Assembly: GCA_024400915.1 (NCBI GenBank)
Contig: JAKSLX010000002.1
Coordinates: 205,645-269,644, forward strand
Direction of reading: 5' to 3'
Length of the DNA: 64,000 nucleotides
DNA from: Treponema sp.
Lineage (GTDB): Bacteria > Spirochaetota > Spirochaetia > Treponematales > Treponemataceae
Made by a program: the position numbers and the translations under genes. Below the pieces are notes generated by a model. That model was not told the DNA's origin. It saw only the letters and a program-made list of their open reading frames with translations, and ran no database searches. How positions within the stretch are numbered: the stretch's first letter is position 1; each line of letters starts with the position of its first letter. Of this stretch, positions 33,438 to 41,210 are shown piece after piece.

Positions 33438-33821
33438 CTAATTATTTAAGGTTATTAAGTATTTTTCATTTTTCGTTTGATTAACCTTCAAGCCAAGACC
33501 TGCAATCGCTTCCCCATATCTCCATAGTTTCCGCATAAGTTCCTCGCCGTTGCCGATGGCGTGGAGTTCAATGGAGAATTTGAAGACTGTATTTTCTATC
33601 AGGATGTCTTTTTCGGAGTATTCGGCTTCCTCAAAATTTATCTTCCAGTAAGGTAGTTTGAGGTTGATTGTATTGTTATCAGTGTTAGTAAACTGCTCAA
33701 GAATGATTCCATCGTTATATTCTTTGTTGATTTCTTCTATATATAAAGGTAATTCACTCAAGAGTTTATTCTTGAGGTCGTCATAAGCTTTTTCAGCAGA
33801 CTTCAAAGTTCTTCGCTCCAT
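33438..33821 (-). CDS. Head-tail joining/completion-like protein
   Basis: 127 residues. No firm domain hit by eye; size, beta content (INLKLPYWKINFEEAEYSEKD) and place after the gp6-like connector fit a head completion or tail-terminator protein. It overlaps the connector gene by 29 bp. It is the last gene of the head operon. Confidence 0.55.
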   Translation of the reverse strand: MERRTLKSAEKAYDDLKNKLLSELPLYIEEINKEYNDGIILEQFTNTDNNTINLKLPYWKINFEEAEYSEKDILIENTVFKFSIELHAIGNGEELMRKLWRYGEAIAGLGLKVNQTKNEKYLITLNN

Positions 33822-34092
33822 TCTGTATCATGTAGTGGTAAAGCACATCCATAATGTCCTTTGGCAGTTCGCTGTCAAAAGGTTCGTTATTTAAGGCTGC
33901 AATCATCTTTCTTTTCTTGAACATGAATATGTGTATCAGGCATTCCGTCAATTCAGATGGAAGTTCGTCATCGTATGTAAATCCACAGAAACGGCAGACA
34001 TATTCCCTGGCACTGTCAAAGCACAGGCTGTCTATCTCCCTGTCCTGAGGATTCAGGTCAGAATAATTTTTCAACTGTTCAAAAGCTAACAT
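33793..34092 (-). CDS. gp6-like head-tail connector
   Basis: 99 residues. LAFEQLKNYSDLNPQDREIDSL then FDSAREYVCRFCGFTYDDELP and a helical end match the small all-helical HK97 gp6-like connectors in length and pattern. AGGAG is 12 bases before the ATG. It follows the capsid gene, with ardA inserted between them on the other strand. Confidence 0.65.
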   Translation of the reverse strand: MLAFEQLKNYSDLNPQDREIDSLCFDSAREYVCRFCGFTYDDELPSELTECLIHIFMFKKRKMIAALNNEPFDSELPKDIMDVLYHYMIQNGAKNFEVC

Positions 34093-34122
34093 TCTTTATT
34101 TTTCTCCTAAAAGTAAATAGCT

Positions 34123-34251
34123 ATGCAATCGGGGCAAAGGGCATTATGTGCATGGTGCAAAAGCCGTCAAGGTCAGGCCCTTTGGGTTGCTTCGCAAACC
34201 TTGACTGCTTCCGCTCCATGCATGGGTTTTCTTTTTCGCCCCCGGTTGCAT
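34123..34251. repeat. Nested 129-nt inverted-repeat structure upstream of ardA
   Basis: Outer arms ATGCAATCGGGG (34123-34134) and CCCCGGTTGCAT (34240-34251), then GCATGG / CCATGC (34150-34155 / 34216-34221), GTCAAGGT / ACCTTGAC (34166-34173 / 34198-34205) and an apical GGTTGC...GCAAACC hairpin near 34185-34200. It occupies most of the 267-bp gap between the connector gene and ardA. It may be a structured RNA or a mobile hairpin element. Confidence 0.7.
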
Positions 34252-34359
34252 GTAGGGGGGCAGCCCTAAAATTGAAGGCTTATTGGGCTTTCGCTCGATA
34301 GACCTTTGGTTTTTGAAATCTTTTTATTATCCGGATTATTCCGGAAAGGAGTTACTACT

Positions 34360-34875
34360 ATGAAGCTTTATGTCGGTACCTATCACAAGTACAACTGCGG
34401 TTCCATTTATGGAAAATGGATTGACCTTGATGACTTTTCAGACAAGGAAGAATTCCTTTCTGCTTGTCTTGAAGTCCACAGGGACGAGGATGACCCGGAA
34501 CTTATGTTCCAGGATGTCGAATATGAATACGGATGGGAACGCCAGCTGTATTCAGAAAGTTTCATTAATCCTTTTTACTGGGACATCAAGAATGCACTTT
34601 CAAGAAACAAGCTTTCAGAAGAAGTCTTTTCTGCTTATGTTCAGTATAAGTCAGAAGACATCACAGAAGACCTTGTTTCCAAATGTGCAGAAAACTATCA
34701 AGGCGAATATTCAGATCTCAAGAGCTTTGCGGAATCCTACTGCGAGGAAACCGGAATGCTTGAAGAAGTTCCGCCATTCTTCAGAAACCATATTGACTAT
34801 GAATCCATTGCCAGGGACATGGAATGCAGCTCCGAGTTCTTTGAATCGGAAGGCTATGTTTTCCGCTCCTGGTAA
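34360..34875 (+). CDS. ardA: ArdA-family antirestriction protein
   Basis: 171 residues from the ATG at 34360 (AAAGGAG upstream). MKLYVGTYHKYNCGSIYGKW is followed by LDDFSDKEEFLSACLEVHRD and DDPELMFQDVEYEYG, the signature of ArdA N-terminal and antirestriction domains. The protein is strongly acidic, in keeping with a DNA mimic that blocks type I restriction enzymes. It is on the plus strand inside a minus-strand head module. The same element carries a full type I system, so it could protect the element during entry into new hosts, or restrain its own HsdR. Confidence 0.93.
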   Translation: MKLYVGTYHKYNCGSIYGKWIDLDDFSDKEEFLSACLEVHRDEDDPELMFQDVEYEYGWERQLYSESFINPFYWDIKNALSRNKLSEEVFSAYVQYKSEDITEDLVSKCAENYQGEYSDLKSFAESYCEETGMLEEVPPFFRNHIDYESIARDMECSSEFFESEGYVFRSW

Positions 34876-34925
34876 TCAATCCGACAATGCAGGGAAAAAG
34901 ATCCCTGCATTGCTTCCGTGTCTTC

Positions 34926-36233
34926 CTAAGCCTTTGCAGTCTTAAGAATTACAATGTTTGCAGCTGGACGAGTTACAAGGAATCCGTCACGCTTTCGGAA
35001 CCTCAGGAAGTTTTCGCCATATTCAAGGCTTTCTGTTGTTCCGTCAAAGCGTTTGATTTCAATCCCCTTGCGGTTGCCGTGGATGATCTTCTTTGGATTC
35101 ATGAAGATGGCAAAAGGTGTATCTTCCTTTATGTCCGCGAACTGCGGAAGGATTGAAACATCGTGGTATTTGTAGCCGTCAATCAATCCTGGTATTCCGT
35201 CTCCCGGCTTTCTCCAGATTGGGTAGCCGTTTTCATCCTGAATGTTCAGAATGTGGTTCAGAACTGTTTCAGAGAAGAACCATTCGCATTCTTTTCTTTC
35301 TTCCGGCTTTACCTTAAGTTCAGCATCGCGGAAGTCAATGTAAGTGAGCTTTGAAATATCGGCTGTCTTTGCGGCGTGAATGTTTGCTTTCTTTACATTC
35401 ATTGCACCTGTGAAAGGGTCTTCGTCTGCTGTAAGGCACTGGCGGTCAAACTCCTGACCGTATGCTTCATTGAAGTCCTCGATGAACATCTTTCCAAGGT
35501 CTACGAATACATCTTCTTCAAACTCATCATAGAAAGGAATGTAGCCTGCAAGTGTATGAGCCTTGAGTTCAACTCTTGTCGGTGCATTTGATTTTGTCGG
35601 GTCAATTTTCTGACCGTAGGCTGTGAGCCAGTTGAGCTTTATTCCGCCTCTGTCCCTTTCATTCATGAATAATGAAGGTCCTGTCATCGGCCTGTTTGTG
35701 ACAAGATTCATCATGACAGACTTCTTTGCGGCTTCCTGCATGATGGTTTCTTCGTAAATCGGATTGATGAGGAACTGGTCGTTTGTCGCAAGGTTTCCCA
35801 TAGGTTCACCAAGGATTCCTTTTGAAGGAGTAAAGCCTTTTCCTGCAATCCAAGTAAAGTCAGAAGGATTGTTCCATTTTTCGCTTCTGATGTTCGGGCA
35901 GAACTTGAGCTTTCCAAGTGTCTCGTGGTCTTTGTTCCAGGTTGCAACAATTCCCTTGCCAAGATTGTAGTAAATGTCGCGCTGGGTGAGCTGCTGGCAT
36001 CTTGATGGAAGTTCCTTCAGTGCATTGCGGAATTCCTTCACGGCTTCCTTGATGCTTTCCATTTCGGAAGTCGTTGCATCCTTTTCGTCAGAAAGTGTCT
36101 TGAGAATTCCTTCAAGAACTTCGTCCTGCGTTGTGAAATACTGCTTGATCTGTTCATCAGTTGCAGCAGCCGACGGAATCATGCTTTTCATCTTGTTTAG
36201 CTGATTCTGTAATGATAAAATTGTTTCGTTCAA
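34926..36233 (-). CDS. HK97-family major capsid protein
   Basis: 435 residues from a TTG at 36233 with AGGAGG six bases upstream; no ATG is better placed. Residues 1-90 are a coiled coil (LQNQLNKMKSM..., EMESIKEAVKEFRNALKEL), as in the scaffold-like delta domain that the prohead protease removes. The HK97-fold capsid domain follows, with FLVTRPAANIVIL near the end. It is preceded by the prohead protease and portal genes in the usual order. Confidence 0.85.
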   Translation of the reverse strand: MNETILSLQNQLNKMKSMIPSAAATDEQIKQYFTTQDEVLEGILKTLSDEKDATTSEMESIKEAVKEFRNALKELPSRCQQLTQRDIYYNLGKGIVATWNKDHETLGKLKFCPNIRSEKWNNPSDFTWIAGKGFTPSKGILGEPMGNLATNDQFLINPIYEETIMQEAAKKSVMMNLVTNRPMTGPSLFMNERDRGGIKLNWLTAYGQKIDPTKSNAPTRVELKAHTLAGYIPFYDEFEEDVFVDLGKMFIEDFNEAYGQEFDRQCLTADEDPFTGAMNVKKANIHAAKTADISKLTYIDFRDAELKVKPEERKECEWFFSETVLNHILNIQDENGYPIWRKPGDGIPGLIDGYKYHDVSILPQFADIKEDTPFAIFMNPKKIIHGNRKGIEIKRFDGTTESLEYGENFLRFRKRDGFLVTRPAANIVILKTAKA

Positions 36234-36305
36234 TGGTGCCCTCCTAAAGACTCCTTTGAATATGGCGGAAGAAGCATGTACCAGATGCATCTTCTGCCTT
36301 TTTTA

Positions 36306-36914
36306 TTAAACAGCCATTCTGATTCTTTCAAAAAGGCTTTTGTTTGCTTTTATTTCCTTCCTGTCAGTCATGACTGCAAAGGGATTTGCCGGAATGTTGC
36401 AGATTGAAAACTCAAGAAGTTCCTGCTTTCTGTAGATGATTCTGCTATCTGTCTTTTCAGAGTCGCAGAACTCAACTTCATCAACACGAAAACCAACTGA
36501 ACCTGTACGGATGGAACCTGCCTTTACACGCTGTCCGATGCCGTAGCCGAATTCATCCGCATCCTTTGGATTGAAGATCACATCTCCGCAAAGAGCCTTG
36601 TCATCAATCTTTATGTTCTCTGCATGTCCTATGGCCGGCATCCTGTAATCATGGCTCCAGAGGACAACCGGATTCCTAAGATAGTTTTCAAGACTCCAGC
36701 CGTCAGGATCTACCTGCTCAAGGTCACGGTCTAAGTCAAAGGTACTCATTATCCAGTGAAAGGCTTCATTCTCAGCTTTCAAAGTAGAAGCCTTGAATAC
36801 TTCCACATGGGGGCTAACTTTGCCTCCGTGTGTGTTTTCCTTCAGGAACTTCACCAAAGAGGAGTAGTCCCTTGAAAAGTCCTTGTTGATGTTTCCGTCA
36901 ATTTTAATTAGCAA
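36306..36914 (-). CDS. HK97-family prohead protease
   Basis: 202 residues from a TTG at 36914, with AGGAG seven bases upstream; it overlaps the upstream gene by 11 bp. FHWIMSTFDLDRDLEQVDPDG, then NPVVLWSHDYRMPAIGHA with the catalytic histidine, then LLEFSICNIPANPFA with the serine, match peptidase U35. It trims the capsid scaffold domain. Confidence 0.9.
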   Translation of the reverse strand: MLIKIDGNINKDFSRDYSSLVKFLKENTHGGKVSPHVEVFKASTLKAENEAFHWIMSTFDLDRDLEQVDPDGWSLENYLRNPVVLWSHDYRMPAIGHAENIKIDDKALCGDVIFNPKDADEFGYGIGQRVKAGSIRTGSVGFRVDEVEFCDSEKTDSRIIYRKQELLEFSICNIPANPFAVMTDRKEIKANKSLFERIRMAV

Positions 36915-37584
36915 CTAGTTTCTCCTGTGCGCACAGGATGAGAAGATCGTTCTTTTTCTCAAGACCGCATTTCCTCATCACATTAAGTATTTTGTTGTAG
37001 ATTGTTGATTCGCAGATTGGCTTTCGCCTGAAATTGTTCTCGTAGGATTCGTTAAGGGTGTTGGCGATTTCTTTTGCCCTGTATCCCATTGCGTGGAGCT
37101 GAGCAACCTTCATCTCATTGTCGCTGACTTCGACAGTGTAGTTGTAGTTTGTTTTTTCATCGCCCATCTTGAGACCTTCAAGGATGTAGTCGGGGTAGTA
37201 GAATTCAGTGTTAAGAAAAGAAAAAAGGGCTTTGCGGAAAAGTTCTATTTCGTCTGTATATTCGATGTAGCCTGCAATGTTGTTACGTTTAAGACGATAT
37301 CCGAGATATTTCTGGTTGCAGTCTCTGCCCCAGACTAGAATAACAGCTGTGCTGTTCGCGTTCATTATCCTATTGAATGCGCATGTGTATTTAAATCCGA
37401 GTTTCAGTTTGTCACAAATTATCAGAGGCCTGGGACAGTCCTGAATGGACATCAGCAGTTCTGATTCATTGCAAAAAACATAAATTTCAATCTTGAAATT
37501 TAAGCTGAGACTTCTAAGATGATTGCTCATCCGGTTTCCGCTTGCCTGGTCGTAGGCGTAGATAAAAACGCTTTTTTTGTCCAT
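36904..37584 (-). CDS. Atypical receiver-LuxR (NarL-like) DNA-binding regulator
   Basis: 226 residues from the ATG at 37584 (AAGGA seven bases upstream). Residues 4-120 follow a response-regulator receiver outline (SVFIYAYDQASGNRM..., PRPLIICDKL, STAVILVWG) but lack the usual acidic pair at the first strand, so phosphorylation is doubtful. The C-terminal part is a LuxR-type helix-turn-helix: VSDNEMKVAQLHAMGYRAKE, IANTLNES and STIYNKILNVMRKCGL, with a 12-residue insertion before the recognition helix. It lies between portal and protease, an odd place for a regulator. It is the best candidate for the protein that binds the tandem operators at 32660 and 41152. Confidence 0.78.
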   Translation of the reverse strand: MDKKSVFIYAYDQASGNRMSNHLRSLSLNFKIEIYVFCNESELLMSIQDCPRPLIICDKLKLGFKYTCAFNRIMNANSTAVILVWGRDCNQKYLGYRLKRNNIAGYIEYTDEIELFRKALFSFLNTEFYYPDYILEGLKMGDEKTNYNYTVEVSDNEMKVAQLHAMGYRAKEIANTLNESYENNFRRKPICESTIYNKILNVMRKCGLEKKNDLLILCAQEKLVAN

Positions 37585-37682
37585 ACTCCATTCCTTTTCT
37601 TTTTTTTGATATAAATAAATCCATTTTTGTCCTTCCTGTTTAGAATAAACTCCCACAGAGATTATCGAATAACAGTTTATTT

Positions 37683-37724
37683 AACTTAAAATGGATCAAG
37701 CCTGATTTAATAAAATTTTAAGTT
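37683..37724. promoter_or_regulatory. Inverted repeat upstream of the LuxR-like regulator
   Basis: AACTTAAAAT (37683-37692) and ATTTTAAGTT (37715-37724) form a perfect 10-bp inverted repeat with 22 bp between. It lies in the 197-bp gap between portal and regulator, about 100 bp upstream of the regulator ATG. Possible operator. Confidence 0.45.
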
Positions 37725-37781
37725 TACTTACAGGTTTTTACGTTTTGAAGTTTTAGTAATACTTTCTGTATAAGTAAAACT

Positions 37782-38924
37782 TTATGACCTTTCATTCCCC
37801 CAAGGCAAAGGCTTTAAGCCTCTGCGTTCCCTTACTTCGTTGATTGTTACAAGTCCAGCCTTTATCTCCTCAATGTCTCTTGTGCTTTGTGCATCCTCTG
37901 ATTCCTGAAGCTCAGGAATGTTCACAAGGTTAAAGACTCCTTTCTCCTTGAGCTTGAATCTCCTGAAGAACTGAATATCCAGTGTCTGCTCAAACATTTT
38001 CAGCATTGGAATTAAGGTAAAGTTCCAGAATGCCCGGTGCTGGCTGTCAGTGTCAGTACCGCTCAAGGAACTCTTTGAATCCTTGATGTTTGCAACCCGC
38101 GGCGGAATGCCGTACTTTGCAAGAATCGTATAAAGGTTCCATTGCTTCATGTCGTACAGTTTCAAGGCATCAGGGGTAAAGGTAAGCGCCTGGTATTCCG
38201 TTCCTTTTCCAAGGACTGCCACGCGGTTCTTTATTCCCTTGCCGTATTTCCTGTCCCAGGTCCTTGCAATAAGGTCAGCGTCTGCTTCCGTCAAAACCTG
38301 GTCCGTCTTTATCAACCCTTTGGGAACTCCTCCTTCTTTCAAAAGTCTAGTATTCTGGTTTCCTGCAAGCACATCCTGTTCCGTCTCCATGGTCAAAGAC
38401 ACCAGAGGACTTACGCCCCTGTATTCGTTCCATGGATTCCACTGCTTAAAGTGGATCAATTCGTCAGGAAAAATTGAAATCGGTCTTCCGTTCTCAAATC
38501 CTGTATAAATCCACCTTGTTACATTTCCGTCATCCACAACATGCTGCATGTGGCGCGGATTCAGAATCAGAATTTCCTTTGGAAGTCCTGCACCGTAGTC
38601 CTCGCCAAACCACCAGAAGGCTTCACCGTCAAGGCTAAGCCATGCCGCGGTCTGCTTCCATATTTCATAACTGCTCATGGTCTTGTTCGGAAAAGCAAAA
38701 AGCTTCGCCACCGGGCAGTTCTCATTCTTCTTTCCGTTGCAGTGAATCTCAAAGTCCGCTCTTCCAACATTGCGGGCAAGAATATCAATGCAGACAGAAA
38801 CCCATGCATGTTTCAGATATGGATCACTGCAAACAGTCTTTTCAACCGTTGCAAAATCATCCGCAACAGTTTCCGCATTAACTTTCTCAAAACTTTCTGT
38901 AGTTTTCTTCCTGAAAAATCTCAT
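37782..38924 (-). CDS. HK97-family phage portal protein
   Basis: 380 residues. Portal features: HAWVSVCIDILARNVGRADF, AWLSLDGEAFWWFGEDYG, ELIHFKQWNPWNEYRGVSPL, ETEQDVLAGNQNTRLLKEGG, KYGIPPRVANIKDSKSSL. Twelve copies form the DNA channel at the capsid vertex. The ATG overlaps the terminase stop (ATGA). Confidence 0.93.
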   Translation of the reverse strand: MRFFRKKTTESFEKVNAETVADDFATVEKTVCSDPYLKHAWVSVCIDILARNVGRADFEIHCNGKKNENCPVAKLFAFPNKTMSSYEIWKQTAAWLSLDGEAFWWFGEDYGAGLPKEILILNPRHMQHVVDDGNVTRWIYTGFENGRPISIFPDELIHFKQWNPWNEYRGVSPLVSLTMETEQDVLAGNQNTRLLKEGGVPKGLIKTDQVLTEADADLIARTWDRKYGKGIKNRVAVLGKGTEYQALTFTPDALKLYDMKQWNLYTILAKYGIPPRVANIKDSKSSLSGTDTDSQHRAFWNFTLIPMLKMFEQTLDIQFFRRFKLKEKGVFNLVNIPELQESEDAQSTRDIEEIKAGLVTINEVRERRGLKPLPWGNERS

Positions 38925-40132
38925 GCAATAACAACTCCAGAATTGACTGCACTGAAGATTGCGTAACGCATTGCATCCATGTAATGGTCGTTGACCTTTA
39001 CGATGCAGTTGTTTTCATCCCTCATGTAGTCCCATATTTCACCAAGCACACCTGTGCAGGTTTTAACAACAAAGAATTTTCCGCGTTCCATCAGGGAAGA
39101 AACATAATCGATTCCGGCATCTACGCTGTTGTTCGCTTTTACTCCGCCGGGTATCTCCTGTATTCGTTCTCCGCCTGCAGGGTCGCAGTAAGTGACAAAA
39201 TTTTCAGCATACCAGTTCTTCGCTCTCTGCTGCTCAACGCTTGTCCTTGTGGTAATGTTAAAGCCACCGTGGTCGGCTATTATGTAAACACAACCGTCTT
39301 TCCAGCCAACTTTCACTGCAGCGATATTCAACCCAAAGTCCTGACCCGCAGTAATCCGGTCAAAGGAAACAGGAACTTCGTCAGCTTCAATAACCATCGA
39401 TTCATCAAAGCGGTCATAGACGCTACCTTCCGGTTTTACCCAGAGACCGTCACGGAAACGTGCCTTCTGTTTCTCAGGCATGTTGTCCAGAATGTCGCTT
39501 ATGTAGTCTTCCGCCAAGTTTTCCGCATTGTCCATCGGGTTCAAAACGGCACTTGCATACAGACCTGGTTTTGTAAGCTGTTCATCGGTACGCGGTTCAA
39601 TCTTTCTGATAAAGACCTTATAAGCCCAGTGCATAGGGGAAGCCGGGTTACAGTCATAAAAGAACTTGTTACGGCATCCCGGAATGTTCATGGCTAAACG
39701 GCTGTAGGCAGTCGTCACCGCGCTATAAGTCAGCTGGCTGACTTCGTTAAAGTAAATGGTCACATATTCGTGTCCAAGAATCTTGTCTACCTGTTCTCTG
39801 TCTCCAAGTCCTCCAATCCAAATCTCGCTGTCATTCCAAAGCTTTATAAAGCCATCGTGAACATTCAGCCTGTAATTCTTTGCGCCTATGGTCTTGTTTA
39901 GCCATGGCACAAGGGTTTCATGCAGTACGGAGCTTCGTGCATCCTTAGCCCTGTATCTGCAAATAAGGTGACGCGAACCGCTATAGCGGATCGCTCTATA
40001 AATCACGGCCATTACTATGACCGTGGTCTTTCCGCTTCGGCTTCCGCCAAAGAGAAGGACATGCTTGGCATCGGAACTCAAAAGTTCCAATGCCTTTTTC
40101 TGCACTTTGGTTGGTTTGAAAACTGCATTCAC
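38921..40132 (-). CDS. Phage terminase large subunit
   Basis: 403 residues. Walker A GGSRSGKT at 29-36, the Walker B/Glu region VTIYFNEVSQLTYSAV, and the nuclease aspartates in ITAGQDFGLN and YCDPAGGERI, with the last near NDHYMDAMRYAIF. It drives DNA into the capsid and cuts the concatemer. It overlaps the small-subunit gene and the portal gene by 4 bp each. Confidence 0.95.
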   Translation of the reverse strand: MNAVFKPTKVQKKALELLSSDAKHVLLFGGSRSGKTTVIVMAVIYRAIRYSGSRHLICRYRAKDARSSVLHETLVPWLNKTIGAKNYRLNVHDGFIKLWNDSEIWIGGLGDREQVDKILGHEYVTIYFNEVSQLTYSAVTTAYSRLAMNIPGCRNKFFYDCNPASPMHWAYKVFIRKIEPRTDEQLTKPGLYASAVLNPMDNAENLAEDYISDILDNMPEKQKARFRDGLWVKPEGSVYDRFDESMVIEADEVPVSFDRITAGQDFGLNIAAVKVGWKDGCVYIIADHGGFNITTRTSVEQQRAKNWYAENFVTYCDPAGGERIQEIPGGVKANNSVDAGIDYVSSLMERGKFFVVKTCTGVLGEIWDYMRDENNCIVKVNDHYMDAMRYAIFSAVNSGVVIA

Positions 40133-40638
40133 AGATTTTCAAAATCCTTCGCAAAAACAAGCTGCAACTGGTTTCCGCCGGATGACTTGTTTTCTTCGTC
40201 ATTTCCTGCAAGGAATCCGTCGAGCTTCGCGCTCCGTTCCAGAAGATCCATCGCCTCATCAGCGTTAAGGTCTTCCGCCTTGAGTGTTTTGACCCTGTTT
40301 GCAACAACATTGTCAAAATCATTCAGTATCTCAATCTGCCGTTTCTTACGTTCAACACGCTCGGCAATAATCTGTCTTTCTGTCTCCTTGGCGATGTACT
40401 CGTCATAAGCCATGGCCCGGTTGTTCCAGTCAAACATTCTGGCCCAGCGGCTCCATGTTCCGTATTTCTTAGCCTCAATTCCGTGCAGTTCCATGCAACC
40501 CTTGATGGAACGATGAAGACCCATTGCACGGAAAAGACAGAAAGCCTTGAAAGACTTGGGACTTTCATTAGGCACTGGTGACTCCCAGCTTTCTCTAGGC
40601 TTCTGTTCAGCTCCGCTTTCGTTTTCTAATCTGTTCAA
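40129..40638 (-). CDS. Phage terminase small subunit
   Basis: 169 residues from a TTG at 40638 with GGAGG upstream. SFKAFCLFRAMGLHRSIKGC and KYGTWSRWARMFDWNNRAMA resemble the DNA-binding N-terminus of terminase small subunits, followed by a helical oligomerisation region. Position directly before the large subunit supports the call. Confidence 0.8.
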   Translation of the reverse strand: MNRLENESGAEQKPRESWESPVPNESPKSFKAFCLFRAMGLHRSIKGCMELHGIEAKKYGTWSRWARMFDWNNRAMAYDEYIAKETERQIIAERVERKKRQIEILNDFDNVVANRVKTLKAEDLNADEAMDLLERSAKLDGFLAGNDEENKSSGGNQLQLVFAKDFENL

Positions 40639-40648
40639 TGAACCTCCT

Positions 40649-40843
40649 TCATTTTTGAATAACTACCTTGTCCCAAGCACAGCTTGAGATGTTTTCCTTG
40701 ACTGTAGTACCAAGCTTCACCGGCAGGCCGTTGTGCATGGTCACTGTAATGTGGATTTCGCCGAACTTGATTTTTCCAAGTCCTTCAGCGAGCCTTTCTT
40801 CCACGGTCTTTACAAACTCGTCCTTGTTTTTTATTTCAAGCAT
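40649..40843 (-). CDS. Small hypothetical protein between excisionase-like and terminase genes
   Basis: 64 residues, GAGGTG before the ATG. No known domain (one beta-rich segment KFGEIHITVTMHNGLPVKLG). It overlaps the upstream gene by 8 bp. Confidence 0.65.
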   Translation of the reverse strand: MLEIKNKDEFVKTVEERLAEGLGKIKFGEIHITVTMHNGLPVKLGTTVKENISSCAWDKVVIQK

Positions 40844-41090
40844 TTTTCACCTCATAGGATTCATGTTTCTTTACATCAGGGAAAAACACCTGCTGTCCAA
40901 TCCAATCGTGAAGATCGCATTTACGGCAGACAAGACGACCGTTTATCTTTGCGTATGGAACCGCTTTCTGCTGGATAAGCTTGTACATCATGTCCACGCT
41001 AATGGTCAGGTATTCAGCCGCCAGCTGCACAGAAAGAATGTCCTGATAGGACTTCTGCCTTTCCTTTTCCCAGTCAATTTCTTTGAGCAT
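40836..41090 (-). CDS. Excisionase/AlpA-like helix-turn-helix protein
   Basis: 84 residues from the ATG at 41090 with GAGG nine bases upstream; longer frames would begin before the promoter and are discounted. LSVQLAAEYLTISVDMMYKL, IQQKAVPYAKINGRLVCRKC and DLHDWI match the MerR-like winged HTH of excisionases and AlpA regulators. It is the first gene of the packaging operon, just downstream of the operator array, and close to the integrase. It could direct excision, transcription, or both. Confidence 0.8.
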   Translation of the reverse strand: MLKEIDWEKERQKSYQDILSVQLAAEYLTISVDMMYKLIQQKAVPYAKINGRLVCRKCDLHDWIGQQVFFPDVKKHESYEVKNA

Positions 41091-41124
41091 AAAAAAAATC
41101 CTCACTGCATTTTTGTTTACACAA

Positions 41125-41205
41125 ATCATACAGTAAGGATTTCGCAATCTTCATAGAGAAATCTCTATATAGCATAGAGAAATCTCTATATAGCATAGAG
41201 AAAAG
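41125..41205 (-). promoter_or_regulatory. Late promoter with tandem 21-bp operator array, copy 2
   Basis: Units 41152-41172 and 41173-41193 are identical, with a partial third from 41194; each contains TAGAGAAATCTCTA. TCATAG at 41151-41156 is 20 bp from TATGAT (minus strand, 41130-41125). It lies between the integrase stop (41211) and the excisionase-like gene. Same layout as at 32633-32710. Confidence 0.82.
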
Positions 41206-41210
41206 GAATA

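Noticed and set aside
36904..37584. Ordinary two-component response regulator
   Set aside because: The acidic pocket is incomplete and no histidine kinase lies nearby, so phosphorylation control is not supported.
38984..39697. 237-residue frame opposite the terminase gene
   Set aside because: Antisense to a clear terminase large subunit; no ribosome binding site or domain.
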